The notes below the pieces were generated by a model. The model did no database searches, was not told the DNA's origin, and saw nothing but the letters and a program-made list of their open reading frames with translations. Both the position numbers and the translations under genes were made by a program. A stretch of 64,000 bases of DNA, taken from a bacterium (GTDB taxonomy: Bacteria; Actinomycetota; Acidimicrobiia; Spongiisociales; Spongiisociaceae). The DNA is taken from assembly GCA_026710435.1 (NCBI GenBank), contig JAPOQZ010000259.1, forward strand, positions 1-64,000, in the 5' to 3' direction. Shown piece after piece: positions 40,617-50,478 of the stretch. Each line of letters starts with the position of its first letter. Positions within the stretch are counted from its first letter, which is position 1.

Positions 40617-43600
40617 CTCCGCCATGCACGAGCAAGGAGTCGCCGGTAGCAGGATGCTTGTCGAGCATCAGCAGGTCTTCGATTCGTTGGCGCAGCTCCG
40701 GCACATGGGAGACCACGACAACGAGTCGCTGTTCTCGGTGAGCTATCAGGGACTCGACACCTTCCATGGCGAGGTCCAAGTGCTCCGGGTCAAGCGTGCC
40801 GAAACCCTCGTCTAGGAAGAAAGCGTCGAGCCGCCCTCCCCTGCGACCGACCATCTCCGCCAGACCCAGCGCAAGTGCCAGCGAGGCGAGGAAAGTCTCG
40901 CCTCCGGAGAGACTGTCGGCTCTCCTGACCGCATCGGCCGAGTTGAGATCGACGACATCGAACTTGCCGTCCTCGGTAAAACGGTACCTACGCGATGAAA
41001 GGCGCTCGAAGTGTTCCGAACCCAGGTCGGCCAGAGTGGCCCTCTCCTCGTCGAGCAGGAATCGGATGAACCGGGAGTCGGTCAGGTCGCTTACCAGTCG
41101 CTGGTTCAGACGGGCTTCGTTCCGCCGTTTCCTGCGTTCGTTCAACAACTCCACCACCCCGGCGACCAGTTTCTCGTCCCGCTTGACGTCGGCCTCAATT
41201 TGTCTCGCTCGGGCTCTGACCTCGGCCAGCGAGGCTTCGATCGAATCCTCGACTTCGAATCTGGCCTTCTCCTTTCCGAGCCGGTCGACCGCCTCCTGAC
41301 GTTCGGCCCCGTGGTCCCGCACGGCGCTTTCGAGGTCGGCCGCGGTGCGGTTCCATCCGGTGTGCAGCCAAACGAGACCATCCCTAACCGCAGCAGGATC
41401 TCCCTGGTGCACCTGGAAATCAGGGTCCAGGAACGCGCCGAGCCTCCCCACACTTGCCCGGAGATCGGACAGATCGCGCCCGGCTACCTGCTCGATCGCA
41501 ACAGCGTTGTCGCGAACCCCGAGAGCCTTGTCGCGACCCACTCGAGCCTCGTTGGCTGCGGTCCGGAAGAGATCCACACGGGCTTGCTCCTCGACTTGCC
41601 GCACCCGTGCCACATCGATCTTCTGCTGCTCGGTGCGGAAGGTCTCCTCCAGGTGAGCGGTAGTCCGACGCCAGTCCGTGTGCAGGGATGCCAGCGCGGT
41701 GCGGACCGCATCGGGTTCGGGTTCCGGCACCTTGAAATCGGGGTCGAGTTTCGCACCGAGCGTCCCGATGCGGGTTCGAAGCTCTGACAAGGCATTCTCC
41801 GCGTTGCGCTCCTCCTCAATAGCCGAGTCAAGTTCGGCCCGCTTTTCCTCCCGCTCCTGGCGAGCCGCTAGCGCAGTGGCACGAAGTGCGCTCAGGGCAG
41901 CCCGTTCTTCATCCAGCCGACTCTTGGGATCGCCCTCCCCGAGCAATCCGACCAGTTCGTCAAGGCACCGTCCGAGCAGCGCGGCCTGCTGCATATCCTC
42001 TTCGCGGGAGATTTCCAAACGATCCCGCGACTCCGCGACGCGGGCCGCGGCAGCATCGAGTTTCTCCTCGGCAGCTCGTTCGCCTCCGATCGCCTCACGC
42101 AGCCGCTCTTCAGCGATGTTCCGTTCGGATCGGGCTCTATCCACGCCCCCCTCCGCAGCAGACACGTCACCCCGAGTAGCAGAGGGGACCCGATGTACGG
42201 GCTGCTCGCACACCGGACACGTTTCACCGCTCGAGAGTTGATCTCTGAGAGCTCCGGCCATGTCCGCGTGGCGGGCGTCCTGCAGCCGGCCTTCAGCCTC
42301 CCGAAGTCGAACGGCCGCGCCTGCAGCTCCCTCCTCGGCATCCTGGCGTTCGGCGGTCGCTACTAACAAGGCCGACCGGGTAACCCTTTCCGAGGTCTCA
42401 TCCGCCTTGAGCGTGGTGATCACTCTGACCACCTCCCGGGCCGCCCGGTCGGCTGCTTCGTGCCTGGCCTCCAGTTGGATGATCAGACCGGCTGCCCTCG
42501 CGGCTCGCTCTTCACGCCCCGTGAACGCCCTGGAGGCCAGTAGCGCCTCAGCCTCGTCGAGTCTGGCTCCGGAGTCCTCCCACTCTCGCCTGGCTTCGAC
42601 TGAGCGAGCCCAGGCGTATTCGGCCAGCGCGAGCGTCTTGATGCTCTTGATCCGCTCAGGTAGCGCTGCCTCCGCCTTCCTCAGACGTTCCAACCGGGAA
42701 CCTGTTCGGTCCCGCGCTGCTTCGATCTCGGCAAGCAGTTGTGCGGTCTTGTCAAGGTTCTTGACGGCTTGCCGGTAAACCTCCGATTCCAGGGCCGCCG
42801 CTGCCTTCTCCAGCCGGTCGGCGGCGACGCCGAGTTCCCGCTCAGCGGCGGCTGCACGAACCCGGGCCTGCTCGGCGATCTCCACGACGCGTTCTCCCGC
42901 GACTGCATCGGGTAGCTCGCGGGCGCGCTCGCGGAGGGCGGCCAGCCGGTCCCTGGCCCGTCCCCGACGTTCCTCTGCCTGGGTGATCCGACCTGTCAAT
43001 TCCTCGAACAAGGGTCGGGCCGATGCCAGAGTCTCGAGCCGGCGGCGGACCTGAGCCAGTTCGTCCTTGCGCTGGTCCAACCGTGCCTTGGCCTCCTCGG
43101 CGTGCTCGATGCGTACGTCCAGAACCTTGATCGCCTGGTTCGCCCGCCTCACGGCGTCCCGGGCCAGCTCGCGTATCTCACCCACCCGTTCGTAGCCGAA
43201 TACTCCTTTGAGTACCTTGTCCCGCTCCGCCGGGCGAGCGTTGAGGAACTGGGCGAACTGGCCCTGGGCCAGGAGGACCGACCGGCCGAAGCCGTGGAAG
43301 TCGAGCCCGAGCAGGTCCTCGATCCGCTGGTTGACATCACGTTCAAGAGCGACCTTCTCGTCCGGTTGCGCATCGGCTGTGTCCTCGGGTAGCCGGTAAA
43401 GAGCGTGCTGGCTGGAACCGGTTCGCCGGAGGTTCCTGACGGCTTCCCACACGTCTCCTTCGACCTCGAAGCGGAATGCCACCGCAGCGTTGTCAGCCCG
43501 TTGGTGTATGAGGGACTTGGTGGCGTGGCCGATTCGAGGGGTCCGCCCGTAGAGGGCGAAGGCGATGGCGTCGAGAATGGTGCTCTTGCCGGAACCGATC

Positions 43601-43701
43601 GGCCCCACGATCCCTATGAGGCGCCGGCCCCGGAAGTCGAACCGGTGGTGGTCTCCGTGGAAGGAACGGAAGTTTCTCAGGCGGAGTTCAAGCGGGCGCA
43701 C
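40609..43701 (-). CDS. sbcC: SbcC/Rad50 DNA-repair ATPase
   Basis: 1030-aa SMC-like ATPase. Walker [24 protein letters not shown]; two long coiled coils of about 400 residues each, separated by the zinc-hook CPVC ([12 protein letters not shown], about residue 480-490); signature [20 protein letters not shown]; Walker [12 protein letters not shown]. With SbcD it forms a complex that opens and trims DNA ends and hairpins. It overlaps sbcD by 14 bp, last gene of a four-gene operon. Glutamate and arginine content is high throughout the coils, as expected. Confidence 0.93.
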   Translation of the reverse strand: MRPLELRLRNFRSFHGDHHRFDFRGRRLIGIVGPIGSGKSTILDAIAFALYGRTPRIGHATKSLIHQRADNAAVAFRFEVEGDVWEAVRNLRRTGSSQHALYRLPEDTADAQPDEKVALERDVNQRIEDLLGLDFHGFGRSVLLAQGQFAQFLNARPAERDKVLKGVFGYERVGEIRELARDAVRRANQAIKVLDVRIEHAEEAKARLDQRKDELAQVRRRLETLASARPLFEELTGRITQAEERRGRARDRLAALRERARELPDAVAGERVVEIAEQARVRAAAAERELGVAADRLEKAAAALESEVYRQAVKNLDKTAQLLAEIEAARDRTGSRLERLRKAEAALPERIKSIKTLALAEYAWARSVEARREWEDSGARLDEAEALLASRAFTGREERAARAAGLIIQLEARHEAADRAAREVVRVITTLKADETSERVTRSALLVATAERQDAEEGAAGAAVRLREAEGRLQDARHADMAGALRDQLSSGETCPVCEQPVHRVPSATRGDVSAAEGGVDRARSERNIAEERLREAIGGERAAEEKLDAAAARVAESRDRLEISREEDMQQAALLGRCLDELVGLLGEGDPKSRLDEERAALSALRATALAARQEREEKRAELDSAIEEERNAENALSELRTRIGTLGAKLDPDFKVPEPEPDAVRTALASLHTDWRRTTAHLEETFRTEQQKIDVARVRQVEEQARVDLFRTAANEARVGRDKALGVRDNAVAIEQVAGRDLSDLRASVGRLGAFLDPDFQVHQGDPAAVRDGLVWLHTGWNRTAADLESAVRDHGAERQEAVDRLGKEKARFEVEDSIEASLAEVRARARQIEADVKRDEKLVAGVVELLNERRKRRNEARLNQRLVSDLTDSRFIRFLLDEERATLADLGSEHFERLSSRRYRFTEDGKFDVVDLNSADAVRRADSLSGGETFLASLALALGLAEMVGRRGGRLDAFFLDEGFGTLDPEHLDLAMEGVESLIAHREQRLVVVVSHVPELRQRIEDLLMLDKHPATGDSLLVHGGAI

Positions 43702-44857
43702 CCGCCACCTCCTCGTCCAGTTCCCTCAGGGTGGCGACGAGCTCGGCAGGCGGGTCGACCCCCTCCGTACGCAGGTAGTACTCGCTGTAGAGATCGGCAA
43801 TGCTCCGTCCCTCCCGGGAGCGCCGCTCGACTTCCGCCCGGGCGTATTCCGCCCGAACCTTGACGAGGTACTCGAAACGGTCCCTGGCCCGGTCGGCGAG
43901 ACCGGGGTCGGGTCCGTCGGTGAGCACGGTCAGATCGAGGTAGGCGTCGTCGAGGCTCTCTGTAGCCAGGATCTCCTCCCAGGTTCCGGAGGGGCGTAAC
44001 AGAGGACGGCCTCCCCGGATCGGCACCTCCCGTACCTGGGCGGGCATACCCGGCTCGACATCGACCAGCACCACCCGTTTCCGCTCCCCTGCCTCGCCGA
44101 AGTCGAGTTGCAGCAGCGAACCGGCGTACTCGGCGGGAACAAGGGCACCCGGTACCGGCTGGGGCGCGTGGATGTGACCGAGCGCCACGTACTGGGGTCC
44201 GGCCGGGATAGCCCGCGCGTCGGCGGCATAGACCTGGCCCATGTGCAATTCCCGCTCGCCCCGCGGAGCGCCGTGCCCGTGTACCTTGACGCCTCCCACC
44301 AGGAAGTGCGCCACGAGCACGGTCACCGCGTCGACCCCTGCCCGGCGCTCGGCCGCACGCGCGTAGGCGGTACTGATCGCCCGCAGGCGGTCGGCGTAGC
44401 TCTTGTAGTGCTCCTCGGGCGGTTGCCACACGTTGAAGGTCCTGCTCTCGCGCAGGAAGGGGAAGCAGGAGACCACGGCCCGGCCGGACGGAGTCTCTAG
44501 ATCCAGAATCCCGCCGGCGTCCGGAGCCTTGATTTCGCCTACCAGGTGAACGTTCTGGTGGGTCAGGAAGCGGGAGAGCGTCTCGAACAGGGCTGCCGAG
44601 TCGTGATTGCCGGCGATGGCGACCACCGGCCTCCGACCCCCGCCTGTGAGCCGTACCAGACCGTCGAGCCCCGACTCGAGAGCTTGGATCGGAGGTAGCG
44701 GTCGCTCGAACACGTCGCCGCTGTGCACCACGAGGTCCACCTGCTCGCGATCGGCGACATCCGCTACCTCGTCGATGACCTCCCGGTACTCGTCGGAGCG
44801 GTCGAAGGGTCCGATCTTCTTGCCGATGTGCCAGTCGGAAGTGTGGAGGATCAGCAT
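43688..44857 (-). CDS. sbcD: SbcD/Mre11 nuclease
   Basis: 389-aa metallophosphoesterase. Motifs: LHTSDWHIGKKIG, HSGDVFE, AGNHDS and later ALGHIHAPQP, which give the two-metal site of Mre11. It makes 3'-5' exonuclease and endonuclease cuts in complex with SbcC. Its ATG directly follows the HerA stop (TGAATG), so translation is coupled. Start ATG 44857 has the family-typical MLILHTSDWH. Confidence 0.93.
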   Translation of the reverse strand: MLILHTSDWHIGKKIGPFDRSDEYREVIDEVADVADREQVDLVVHSGDVFERPLPPIQALESGLDGLVRLTGGGRRPVVAIAGNHDSAALFETLSRFLTHQNVHLVGEIKAPDAGGILDLETPSGRAVVSCFPFLRESRTFNVWQPPEEHYKSYADRLRAISTAYARAAERRAGVDAVTVLVAHFLVGGVKVHGHGAPRGERELHMGQVYAADARAIPAGPQYVALGHIHAPQPVPGALVPAEYAGSLLQLDFGEAGERKRVVLVDVEPGMPAQVREVPIRGGRPLLRPSGTWEEILATESLDDAYLDLTVLTDGPDPGLADRARDRFEYLVKVRAEYARAEVERRSREGRSIADLYSEYYLRTEGVDPPAELVATLRELDEEVAGAPA

Positions 44858-46582
44858 TCAGAGACCCTCGAAGGGGTCCTCCTGCACTTCTACTTCTTCC
44901 TGGCGGGTGGCCCAGGGCGGGAACGGGAAGGTGAGAACCAGCGGGACGGGGATGGCGGGCTGGGAGAGGACCATCGTGCCCGGCTTGAGGAGGCGAGCCC
45001 TCGCGCGAGTCGATGGGAGCATCCAGCCGTATTCGGATCTCTCCGCCTCGGCGGCGTCTAGGCGCCCCGCCACTCGCAGGGCGGCATTCTCGAGTACCTC
45101 GGGCGCCACCCGCGACGCGGTCTGCTGGGCGCCCACCAGAAGGACCCCGAGCGAGCGGCCGCGCTGAGCGATGTCGATGAGCATCTCCTTGAGCGGGCTA
45201 CGGCCGTCTCTTGGTGCGTACTTGTTGAGTTCGTCCAGAACGATCACCGACAGTGGCAGCCGGTTGCCCCTCCGTTCCTTCTCCCGGAAGGTCTCCTCCA
45301 GCATGGCCCCCACCACGAAGCGCTGTCCCAGGTCGTGAAGGTTCTGGATGGAGATGACCGTTACCTGCGCCGCTTTGCGGTCCACCCGCCTGCTCACCCC
45401 TGCCTGGACCAGATGGCCGAGCCGGTGGGAGGCGGCGTGCAGCCGGCGCATGAACGCGGCGACCGTGCCGGCCTGGGTCCGGCCCGACCAGGCGATATCG
45501 GGTTCACCGTCGGGGGGATCCAGGTACTCCTCGAGCACATCCACCAGATCGGCCAGGTTCCTTACCACCGGCTCGCCGGGGGTGGGGACGACTTCGATAG
45601 GGCCCTGTCTGCCACCGGTCGCAGGCGGCCGCAGCACCACCGCGCCAGGCTCGCCAGCCACGTCAACCGCCCATCTCCGCAACTGGACGCGGACCCGTTC
45701 CTCGACGAAGGAGACCTGGTTGCGGTAGTCGATCGCATCGGTGAACAGGAAAGCCAGCAGGCCCTCGTCGATGAACTCCCGGGGAGTCCAGGCGAAGGCG
45801 GTCACTCCCTCCATGCGACCAGCCGTGTCCGGGATGGACACGTCAGCGGAGAAGCGCCGGGGCGGGGCCCAGAAGCGGACCGACGGGAACGGGGAAGGGG
45901 CCATGCCCAACTGGGTCCATGTGTCGACAGCGTCCTGATCCAGATACCGGTTGGGCTGGTCGAGCCACAGCAGGTCCTCCCCTTTGACGTTGAAGACCAG
46001 CACTCGCAGGTTGGCGGCGCCCTCCCCGAGGATGTGGGGATGGGCGGTGAGCATCCTGATGAAGAACAGGGCATAGGACGTCTTGGTGGCCACCCCCGAG
46101 ATCCCCGAGATGGACATGTGACCACCCTTCCGGCCGTCGAAGAAGTCGAGGTCGGCGAAGACCGGCTCCCCATCCCGGCCGACTCCCACGGGGAGGGGCC
46201 GGCCCATCTCGTCCTTGTACAGCGCCTTCTCCCTCTCTAGTCCGGCGGCCCGGTAGACCGCACCACCGGGATCGGGCGCTACCCAGATCTCGGGATCGAC
46301 CCGGGTGATGGAAACCCTGGCCGACCTCACCTTGGCTGCCGGGAGGATCCCCTCGTCGGCGATCCGGAAGGTGTCCGACTCGAATGAGGCTCCCTCGTAG
46401 ATCCCCTCCGATTCGGTCACCACGCCGTAGGTCCGCACCGTCCCGAGGCCGGGCACCTCGGTCGCAACCATCACCAGGTCGTCCAGTTGCAGGTAGTTTT
46501 CCTCATCGAGCACCACCCGGAACTCCTGGGTGGTGGAGTGCTCCGACGCGATCACCCTGCCGACGGGTTGTGGTCCCGCCAT
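44858..46582 (-). CDS. herA: HerA-type hexameric DNA translocase
   Basis: 574-aa ATPase. An N-terminal HAS-barrel-like domain (GRVIASEHSTTQEFRVVLDE, LDDLVMVAT) is followed by an unusual Walker A ISGISGVATKTSYALFF, Walker B LSVIVLDELNKYAP, and GAQQTASRVAPEVLENAALRVAGRLD, the HerA/FtsK-family sensor segment. HerA hexamers pump DNA into NurA nuclease. It is followed by sbcD with no gap and preceded by nurA by 2 nt. GVATKTS keeps the lysine and serine of the P-loop, in the diverged form seen in bacterial HerA. Confidence 0.85.
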   Translation of the reverse strand: MAGPQPVGRVIASEHSTTQEFRVVLDEENYLQLDDLVMVATEVPGLGTVRTYGVVTESEGIYEGASFESDTFRIADEGILPAAKVRSARVSITRVDPEIWVAPDPGGAVYRAAGLEREKALYKDEMGRPLPVGVGRDGEPVFADLDFFDGRKGGHMSISGISGVATKTSYALFFIRMLTAHPHILGEGAANLRVLVFNVKGEDLLWLDQPNRYLDQDAVDTWTQLGMAPSPFPSVRFWAPPRRFSADVSIPDTAGRMEGVTAFAWTPREFIDEGLLAFLFTDAIDYRNQVSFVEERVRVQLRRWAVDVAGEPGAVVLRPPATGGRQGPIEVVPTPGEPVVRNLADLVDVLEEYLDPPDGEPDIAWSGRTQAGTVAAFMRRLHAASHRLGHLVQAGVSRRVDRKAAQVTVISIQNLHDLGQRFVVGAMLEETFREKERRGNRLPLSVIVLDELNKYAPRDGRSPLKEMLIDIAQRGRSLGVLLVGAQQTASRVAPEVLENAALRVAGRLDAAEAERSEYGWMLPSTRARARLLKPGTMVLSQPAIPVPLVLTFPFPPWATRQEEVEVQEDPFEGL

Positions 46583-46584
46583 GC

Positions 46585-47574
46585 CTAACTGCCCCCCTGG
46601 ACTCCGACTGGGCGGCGGCCGTGCACCGCGCCGAGCAGGGCGCGGTGGGCCAGGTTCCGGTCACCCATACGGCGCCGTAGCTCCCGTTCCAGGGCGGAGA
46701 TGGGTACGAGGTTCTGGGGTGCACGCGGGTCGATGTGGCGCTCGGAAGCCAGCGTCGGCAGCAACGCCGTTGTGGAGTCCGCCAACTCGACCGCCGTATC
46801 GACTCCTACTGCGGTAGGCACCTCGCAGCGAACGATCCCGGTCCAGGAATGGCCCCACGGCAGATCCGCAAGCCTCAGGTACCAGGAGTAGCGGGCCACG
46901 AAGCGGGTGTCGATCAGGAAGAGCGGGGTTCTCTCCCCTGCTCGGAGTTCGCCTATGACCGACCGGTGCTCGCCGTTCAGGTACATCACCTGGTGCGTCT
47001 TGACGAACCCGACAATAGGCCGGGGACCAACCTCGTGGTTCCGGCCATCGGCGACCACCAAGCGTCCGGACGAAATGAGACCTGAGGCCAGCGACTGTTC
47101 GGCGGCCCGCATCCTACGCTGCAGATGGGAAAGCAAGTCGGCCGGGTCGTCGCCCGGTACCGACTCGGCGCTTACCCGGAGGTTCCCGAGTCTGGACATG
47201 TCTGCGTTGTATCCCCTGGCCATGACCACCATCCGTTCCACGGAGAGATCCGAAAAAGTCGACCGAGGGATGTCTCGTTGCCACTGCACAGCGCCTACCC
47301 CGAACGCCGCCATGATGCCAGGAACGGGACCATCGACCGGGTCGTCGACCGTGATCCTGGCCTCGATCCGCCGGACTCCGTCGACGAACGCCACCTCCGA
47401 GGCCACGTTCAGGTCCACCCCGCGGATCGGCCTCCAATCGGAGGTCTCGACTTCCGGGTGCACCGGCGCGGCCGGCTCGGATTCCTCGGAGAGGTCGAGC
47501 GGCGCGCCGTACTCGGGGGACCAACTCTCGACGTAGATCCGGGCAGCGAAATCGGGGTCCGGTGCGATGGGCAT
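46585..47574 (-). CDS. nurA: NurA-domain 5'-end nuclease
   Basis: 329-aa protein. VAFVDGVRRIEARI carries the first catalytic aspartate of NurA. LVVADGRNHEVGPRPIVGFVKTHQVMYLN fits the family's D...P.VG.VK motif, and LFLIDTRFVARYSWYLRL gives the later acidic strand. NurA with HerA performs DNA-end resection in archaea. First gene of the nurA-herA-sbcD-sbcC operon. The archaeal set of four in one bacterial operon is the main reason for the confident call; sequence similarity by eye is moderate. Confidence 0.78.
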   Translation of the reverse strand: MPIAPDPDFAARIYVESWSPEYGAPLDLSEESEPAAPVHPEVETSDWRPIRGVDLNVASEVAFVDGVRRIEARITVDDPVDGPVPGIMAAFGVGAVQWQRDIPRSTFSDLSVERMVVMARGYNADMSRLGNLRVSAESVPGDDPADLLSHLQRRMRAAEQSLASGLISSGRLVVADGRNHEVGPRPIVGFVKTHQVMYLNGEHRSVIGELRAGERTPLFLIDTRFVARYSWYLRLADLPWGHSWTGIVRCEVPTAVGVDTAVELADSTTALLPTLASERHIDPRAPQNLVPISALERELRRRMGDRNLAHRALLGAVHGRRPVGVQGGS

Positions 47575-47693
47575 CGGGCAACATGGTACTTACGCCATGC
47601 TGACCGGCCGCGCATCCAGGCACCGGGCAACCGTCAAAACCCTTGCGCACTGCAAGGTTGACCTCGCCATCCACCTCTGCATGCTTGTAGTGT

Positions 47694-47853
47694 CGCGACG
47701 GCGGTTGTGGTCCCGATCGAGAAATGGCGGCGCATGGAACGTATGACCCGACGAAACATCAAGGAATGGCTCCTTGCACCGGAGGCACGTGCGGAAATAC
47801 CCGTGCCCGCAAGAGAGCAAGTCGACCGTCGTCCGCCACCTACCTTCGAGTAG
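47694..47853 (+). pseudogene. Phd/YefM-type antitoxin relic
   Basis: In frame to TAG 47851-47853 it reads ATAVVVPIEKWRRM...NIKEWLLAPEARAEIPVPAREQ, the C-terminal two-thirds of a Phd-type antitoxin whose tail normally covers a PIN toxin. No start codon or N-terminal DNA-binding strand is present upstream. Followed after 7 nt by a broken vapC, confirming the pair. Confidence 0.5.
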
Positions 47854-47860
47854 CCAAGCC

Positions 47861-48282
47861 GTGTACCTGCTGGACACCAACATCGTCTCCGAGTTGCGTC
47901 GACCGCGACCGCACCCGTCCGTAGTCAACTGGATCAACGACATACCAGCCGAACAGTTACTCGTGTCCGCTCTGACGATCGGCGAGATCCAGGCGGGCAT
48001 CGAAATCACCCGTGGCCAGGATCCGGCTAAAGCACGCGAACTGGAGTCTTGGCTCGACCAACGGGTGCTGGGCGGGTACGACGTACTGGCGCTTGATGCA
48101 GTCGTTTTCAGAGAGTGGGCGCGGCTGATGCACCGGAGATCCGCCACCCTGATACGAGACGCCATGATCGCCGCCGTAGCGGTCACTCAGCGCTGACCGT
48201 GGCAACTCGCAACGTCAGGGACTTCGAGACTCTGGGCGTGCCGGTATGCAATCCGTTCGCTCATCCCGACCGGACCAACTGA
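47861..48282 (+). pseudogene. VapC-type PIN toxin 3, 3' frameshift
   Basis: From GTG 47861: VYLLDTNIVSELRRPRPHPSVVNWI..., the canonical PIN start with the first aspartate, then LTIGEIQAGIE (acidic residue) and IRDAMIAAVAV. One base is missing near 48183, so the track frame stops at 48196. The expected end (LTVATRNVRDFETLGVPVCNPF) continues in the next frame to TGA 48282. The lost part holds the TRN-x-x-DF motif with the last acidic residue, so activity is probably lost. Confidence 0.65.
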
Positions 48283-48345
48283 ACCCGGACCTCATCTGGT
48301 GGCGGAAGAACCTCCTATTCGTTCGGGTTCCCGCCTGATACGATT

Positions 48346-48639
48346 ATGCCCGTGCCCTATACACCTGAACAGGTCGAACTCATCGCTGAGATGGGTCCGG
48401 ACCCCAAGAACTGGCAATTGGCCGATCGGGAAGCCTGGGAGCTTGGCAAGAGGATGGCCGATGCTGTGGCTGACACCTATACAGACGACGATTGGCGCCA
48501 ACTATTGAACAGGTTGTCCCCTTCTCGCGCCGCCAAGCAGATCACCTCTCGCCCAAGGGAAGACCGCGGGAAGCTTCTGGGACTGCTCGCTTCCGAGCGC
48601 AGGCCAGACGTAGAGCGGCTCCTCCCTGTAACCGCATAA
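48346..48639 (+). CDS. Small hypothetical protein, possible antitoxin
   Basis: 97-aa acidic-basic mixed helical protein (MPVPYTPEQVELIAEMGPDPKNWQLADREAWELGKRMADAVAD). No known family recognised. Its stop is 7 nt before a BrnT-like small gene on the same strand, so the two could be an antitoxin-toxin pair. GTG 48352 is an alternative start. Confidence 0.5.
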   Translation: MPVPYTPEQVELIAEMGPDPKNWQLADREAWELGKRMADAVADTYTDDDWRQLLNRLSPSRAAKQITSRPREDRGKLLGLLASERRPDVERLLPVTA

Positions 48640-48646
48640 GAGGTCA

Positions 48647-48913
48647 TTGCAGGAACTGCCATGTATCGCCCGGTCGGCCTGTAAACACGGTGTGACGGCG
48701 TTTGATGTGCGGCTAGTTCTGAGCGACCCTTCAGTCGTCATAACCGTCTCGGACCTGGCAGGGGCCGAGTGCAGAGATCCAGAGCGGCCGAATGTTCTCG
48801 TCTATGCAGGATACCATGTCGATGATACGCCATTAGTGGTGTTCGTTGATCGGTTCGAGAGTGTAGCATTTCACTCTGAACCTGGCATGCGACGCTTCGG
48901 GTGGCTGTTCTGA
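48647..48913 (+). CDS. Small toxin-like protein (BrnT/DUF4258-like layout)
   Basis: 88-aa ORF from TTG 48647 with AGAGG just upstream. SACKHGVTAFDVRLVLSDPSVVITVSDLAGAE resembles the KHGV...V..AL.DP opening of BrnT/DUF4258-like RelE-fold toxins. RPNVLVYAGYHVDDTPLVVFVDRFES gives the following beta strands. Assignment is tentative. Both genes of this pair are open. Confidence 0.45.
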   Translation: MQELPCIARSACKHGVTAFDVRLVLSDPSVVITVSDLAGAECRDPERPNVLVYAGYHVDDTPLVVFVDRFESVAFHSEPGMRRFGWLF

Positions 48914-49099
48914 CGGTCCCTGTGAAGGAACCTCCCCGGCGAAAGTGGCGAATCATCCTTTGCCTGAACCCGCGGTTGGTCCGTGCAAGCGATACCCAAT
49001 GCCCATCTCGCTCCGTCCTCCTCAAGCAGTCGCCTTCGGCCAGTGCTCGTACACCTCCGGCGCAGGAGCCATGGATCAACTGAGCGCAGCCTTCGTTGA

Positions 49100-50308
49100 T
49101 TAGACCCTTTCGACGATCATTGATATGCCCTGGCCTACACCTATACACATGGTGGCGAGACCGTAACGTCCTTCCCGCCTTCCTAACTCGTGGACCAGCG
49201 TGGTGAGAATGCGGGCGCCTGAACAGCCGAGCGGGTGGCCGAGGGCGATCGCCCCGCCGTTCACGTTGAGGATCTCCGGGTCGATGCCGAGTTCGTCGCG
49301 ACAGGCCACCGCTTGGGCGGCGAAGGCCTCGTTGAGTTCCACCAGGTCGAGGTCGGCCACTTCCAATCCGGCGCGATCGAGTGCCTTCCGGGTGGACGGC
49401 ACCGGTCCGATTCCCATCAGGTCGGGATGCACTCCGGCCACGCCTGAGGCGACCAGCCGGGCGATGGGTGTCAGGCCGGCAGTCGCCAGCCCCTTCTCGG
49501 TGGCGAGGATCAACCCGGCGGCGCCGTCGTTCATGGGCGACGAGTCCCCCGCCGTCACCGTTCCACCCTTCCTGAACACCGGCCGGAGCCTGGCCAGCGC
49601 TTCCATCGACGTGCCCGGACGGGGTCCTTCGTCGGATGCGATCAGGGCCAGAGTGCGACCTTTGGGTCCGGAAGGTGCCTCGATGGGGACGATCTCAGAA
49701 GCGAAACGTCCGGCTGCCTGGGCGCCGACCGCCCGGCGGTGGCTGGTCAGGGCGAAGTCGTCCTGGTCCCTGCGGGTGACCCCGTACTTGGTCGCCACCT
49801 CTTCGGCGGTCTCTCCCAGAGCGATGGGTGGGTACATCCGGCGCATCCGGGGGTTGGTGAGCCGCCAGCCCAGCACAGTGTCCACCATCCGGGGCGCTCC
49901 GACCGCGTAGCCCCGCTCGGGTTTGGCCATCACGTACGGTGCACGGCTCATGGATTCAGAGCCACCCGCGATCATGATCTCCCCCCAGCCCGAAACCAGG
50001 GCCTGAGCAGCGGAAACGACCGCCTGGAGTCCTGATCCGCACAGCCGGTTGACGGTCTGGCCGGTGACCTCGATCCCCAGCCCGGCAAGCAGTGGGGCCA
50101 TGCGGGCCACATTCCGGTTGTCCTCCCCCGCCTGGTTGGCTGCGCCCCACACCACATCTTCGACATCCGAGGGACTCAGACCGGGGCTTCGCTCCATGAG
50201 GGCACCGACCACATGGGCCGCCAGGTCGTCGGGCCGGACGGCCGCTAGCTGACCACCTAGCCGGCCCATCGGGGTCCGGCAGGCGTCAGCGATGTATATC
50301 TGTCTCAT
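49100..50308 (-). CDS. Thiolase (acetyl-CoA C-acyltransferase)
   Basis: 402-aa thiolase from ATG 50308 (MRQIYIADACRTPMG). The acylated cysteine is in NRLCGSGLQAV, the histidine in GGAIALGHPLGCSGAR and the second cysteine in TMCIGVGQG; VELNEAFAAQ is also typical. It catalyses reversible Claisen condensation or cleavage of 3-ketoacyl-CoA. Closest by eye to 3-oxoadipyl-CoA / 3-ketoacyl-CoA thiolases of catabolic pathways. It stands alone, divergent from a DMT transporter. The track extension upstream of 50308 overlaps the divergent region. Confidence 0.92.
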   Translation of the reverse strand: MRQIYIADACRTPMGRLGGQLAAVRPDDLAAHVVGALMERSPGLSPSDVEDVVWGAANQAGEDNRNVARMAPLLAGLGIEVTGQTVNRLCGSGLQAVVSAAQALVSGWGEIMIAGGSESMSRAPYVMAKPERGYAVGAPRMVDTVLGWRLTNPRMRRMYPPIALGETAEEVATKYGVTRRDQDDFALTSHRRAVGAQAAGRFASEIVPIEAPSGPKGRTLALIASDEGPRPGTSMEALARLRPVFRKGGTVTAGDSSPMNDGAAGLILATEKGLATAGLTPIARLVASGVAGVHPDLMGIGPVPSTRKALDRAGLEVADLDLVELNEAFAAQAVACRDELGIDPEILNVNGGAIALGHPLGCSGARILTTLVHELGRREGRYGLATMCIGVGQGISMIVERV

Positions 50309-50478
50309 GGGCCCGGGTATCCACACATATTCGGTACCGTACTCTGCTTGGTGGAGCAAGGGAACCCCACAATGGCAGCGGACGAACCGGGTTGCGAGCG
50401 GGCTCGACGCGCTCCGGTACGGGGTGCTGTTTGCGTGGCTGACCTCCCACCTGCCACTCCCTCTCGCCTGGAGCCCCC

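Noticed and set aside
12660-48282. Frameshifts as general assembly errors
   Set aside because: Dozens of kilobases of long genes have none; the indels cluster in toxin genes. Reads would still be needed to be certain.
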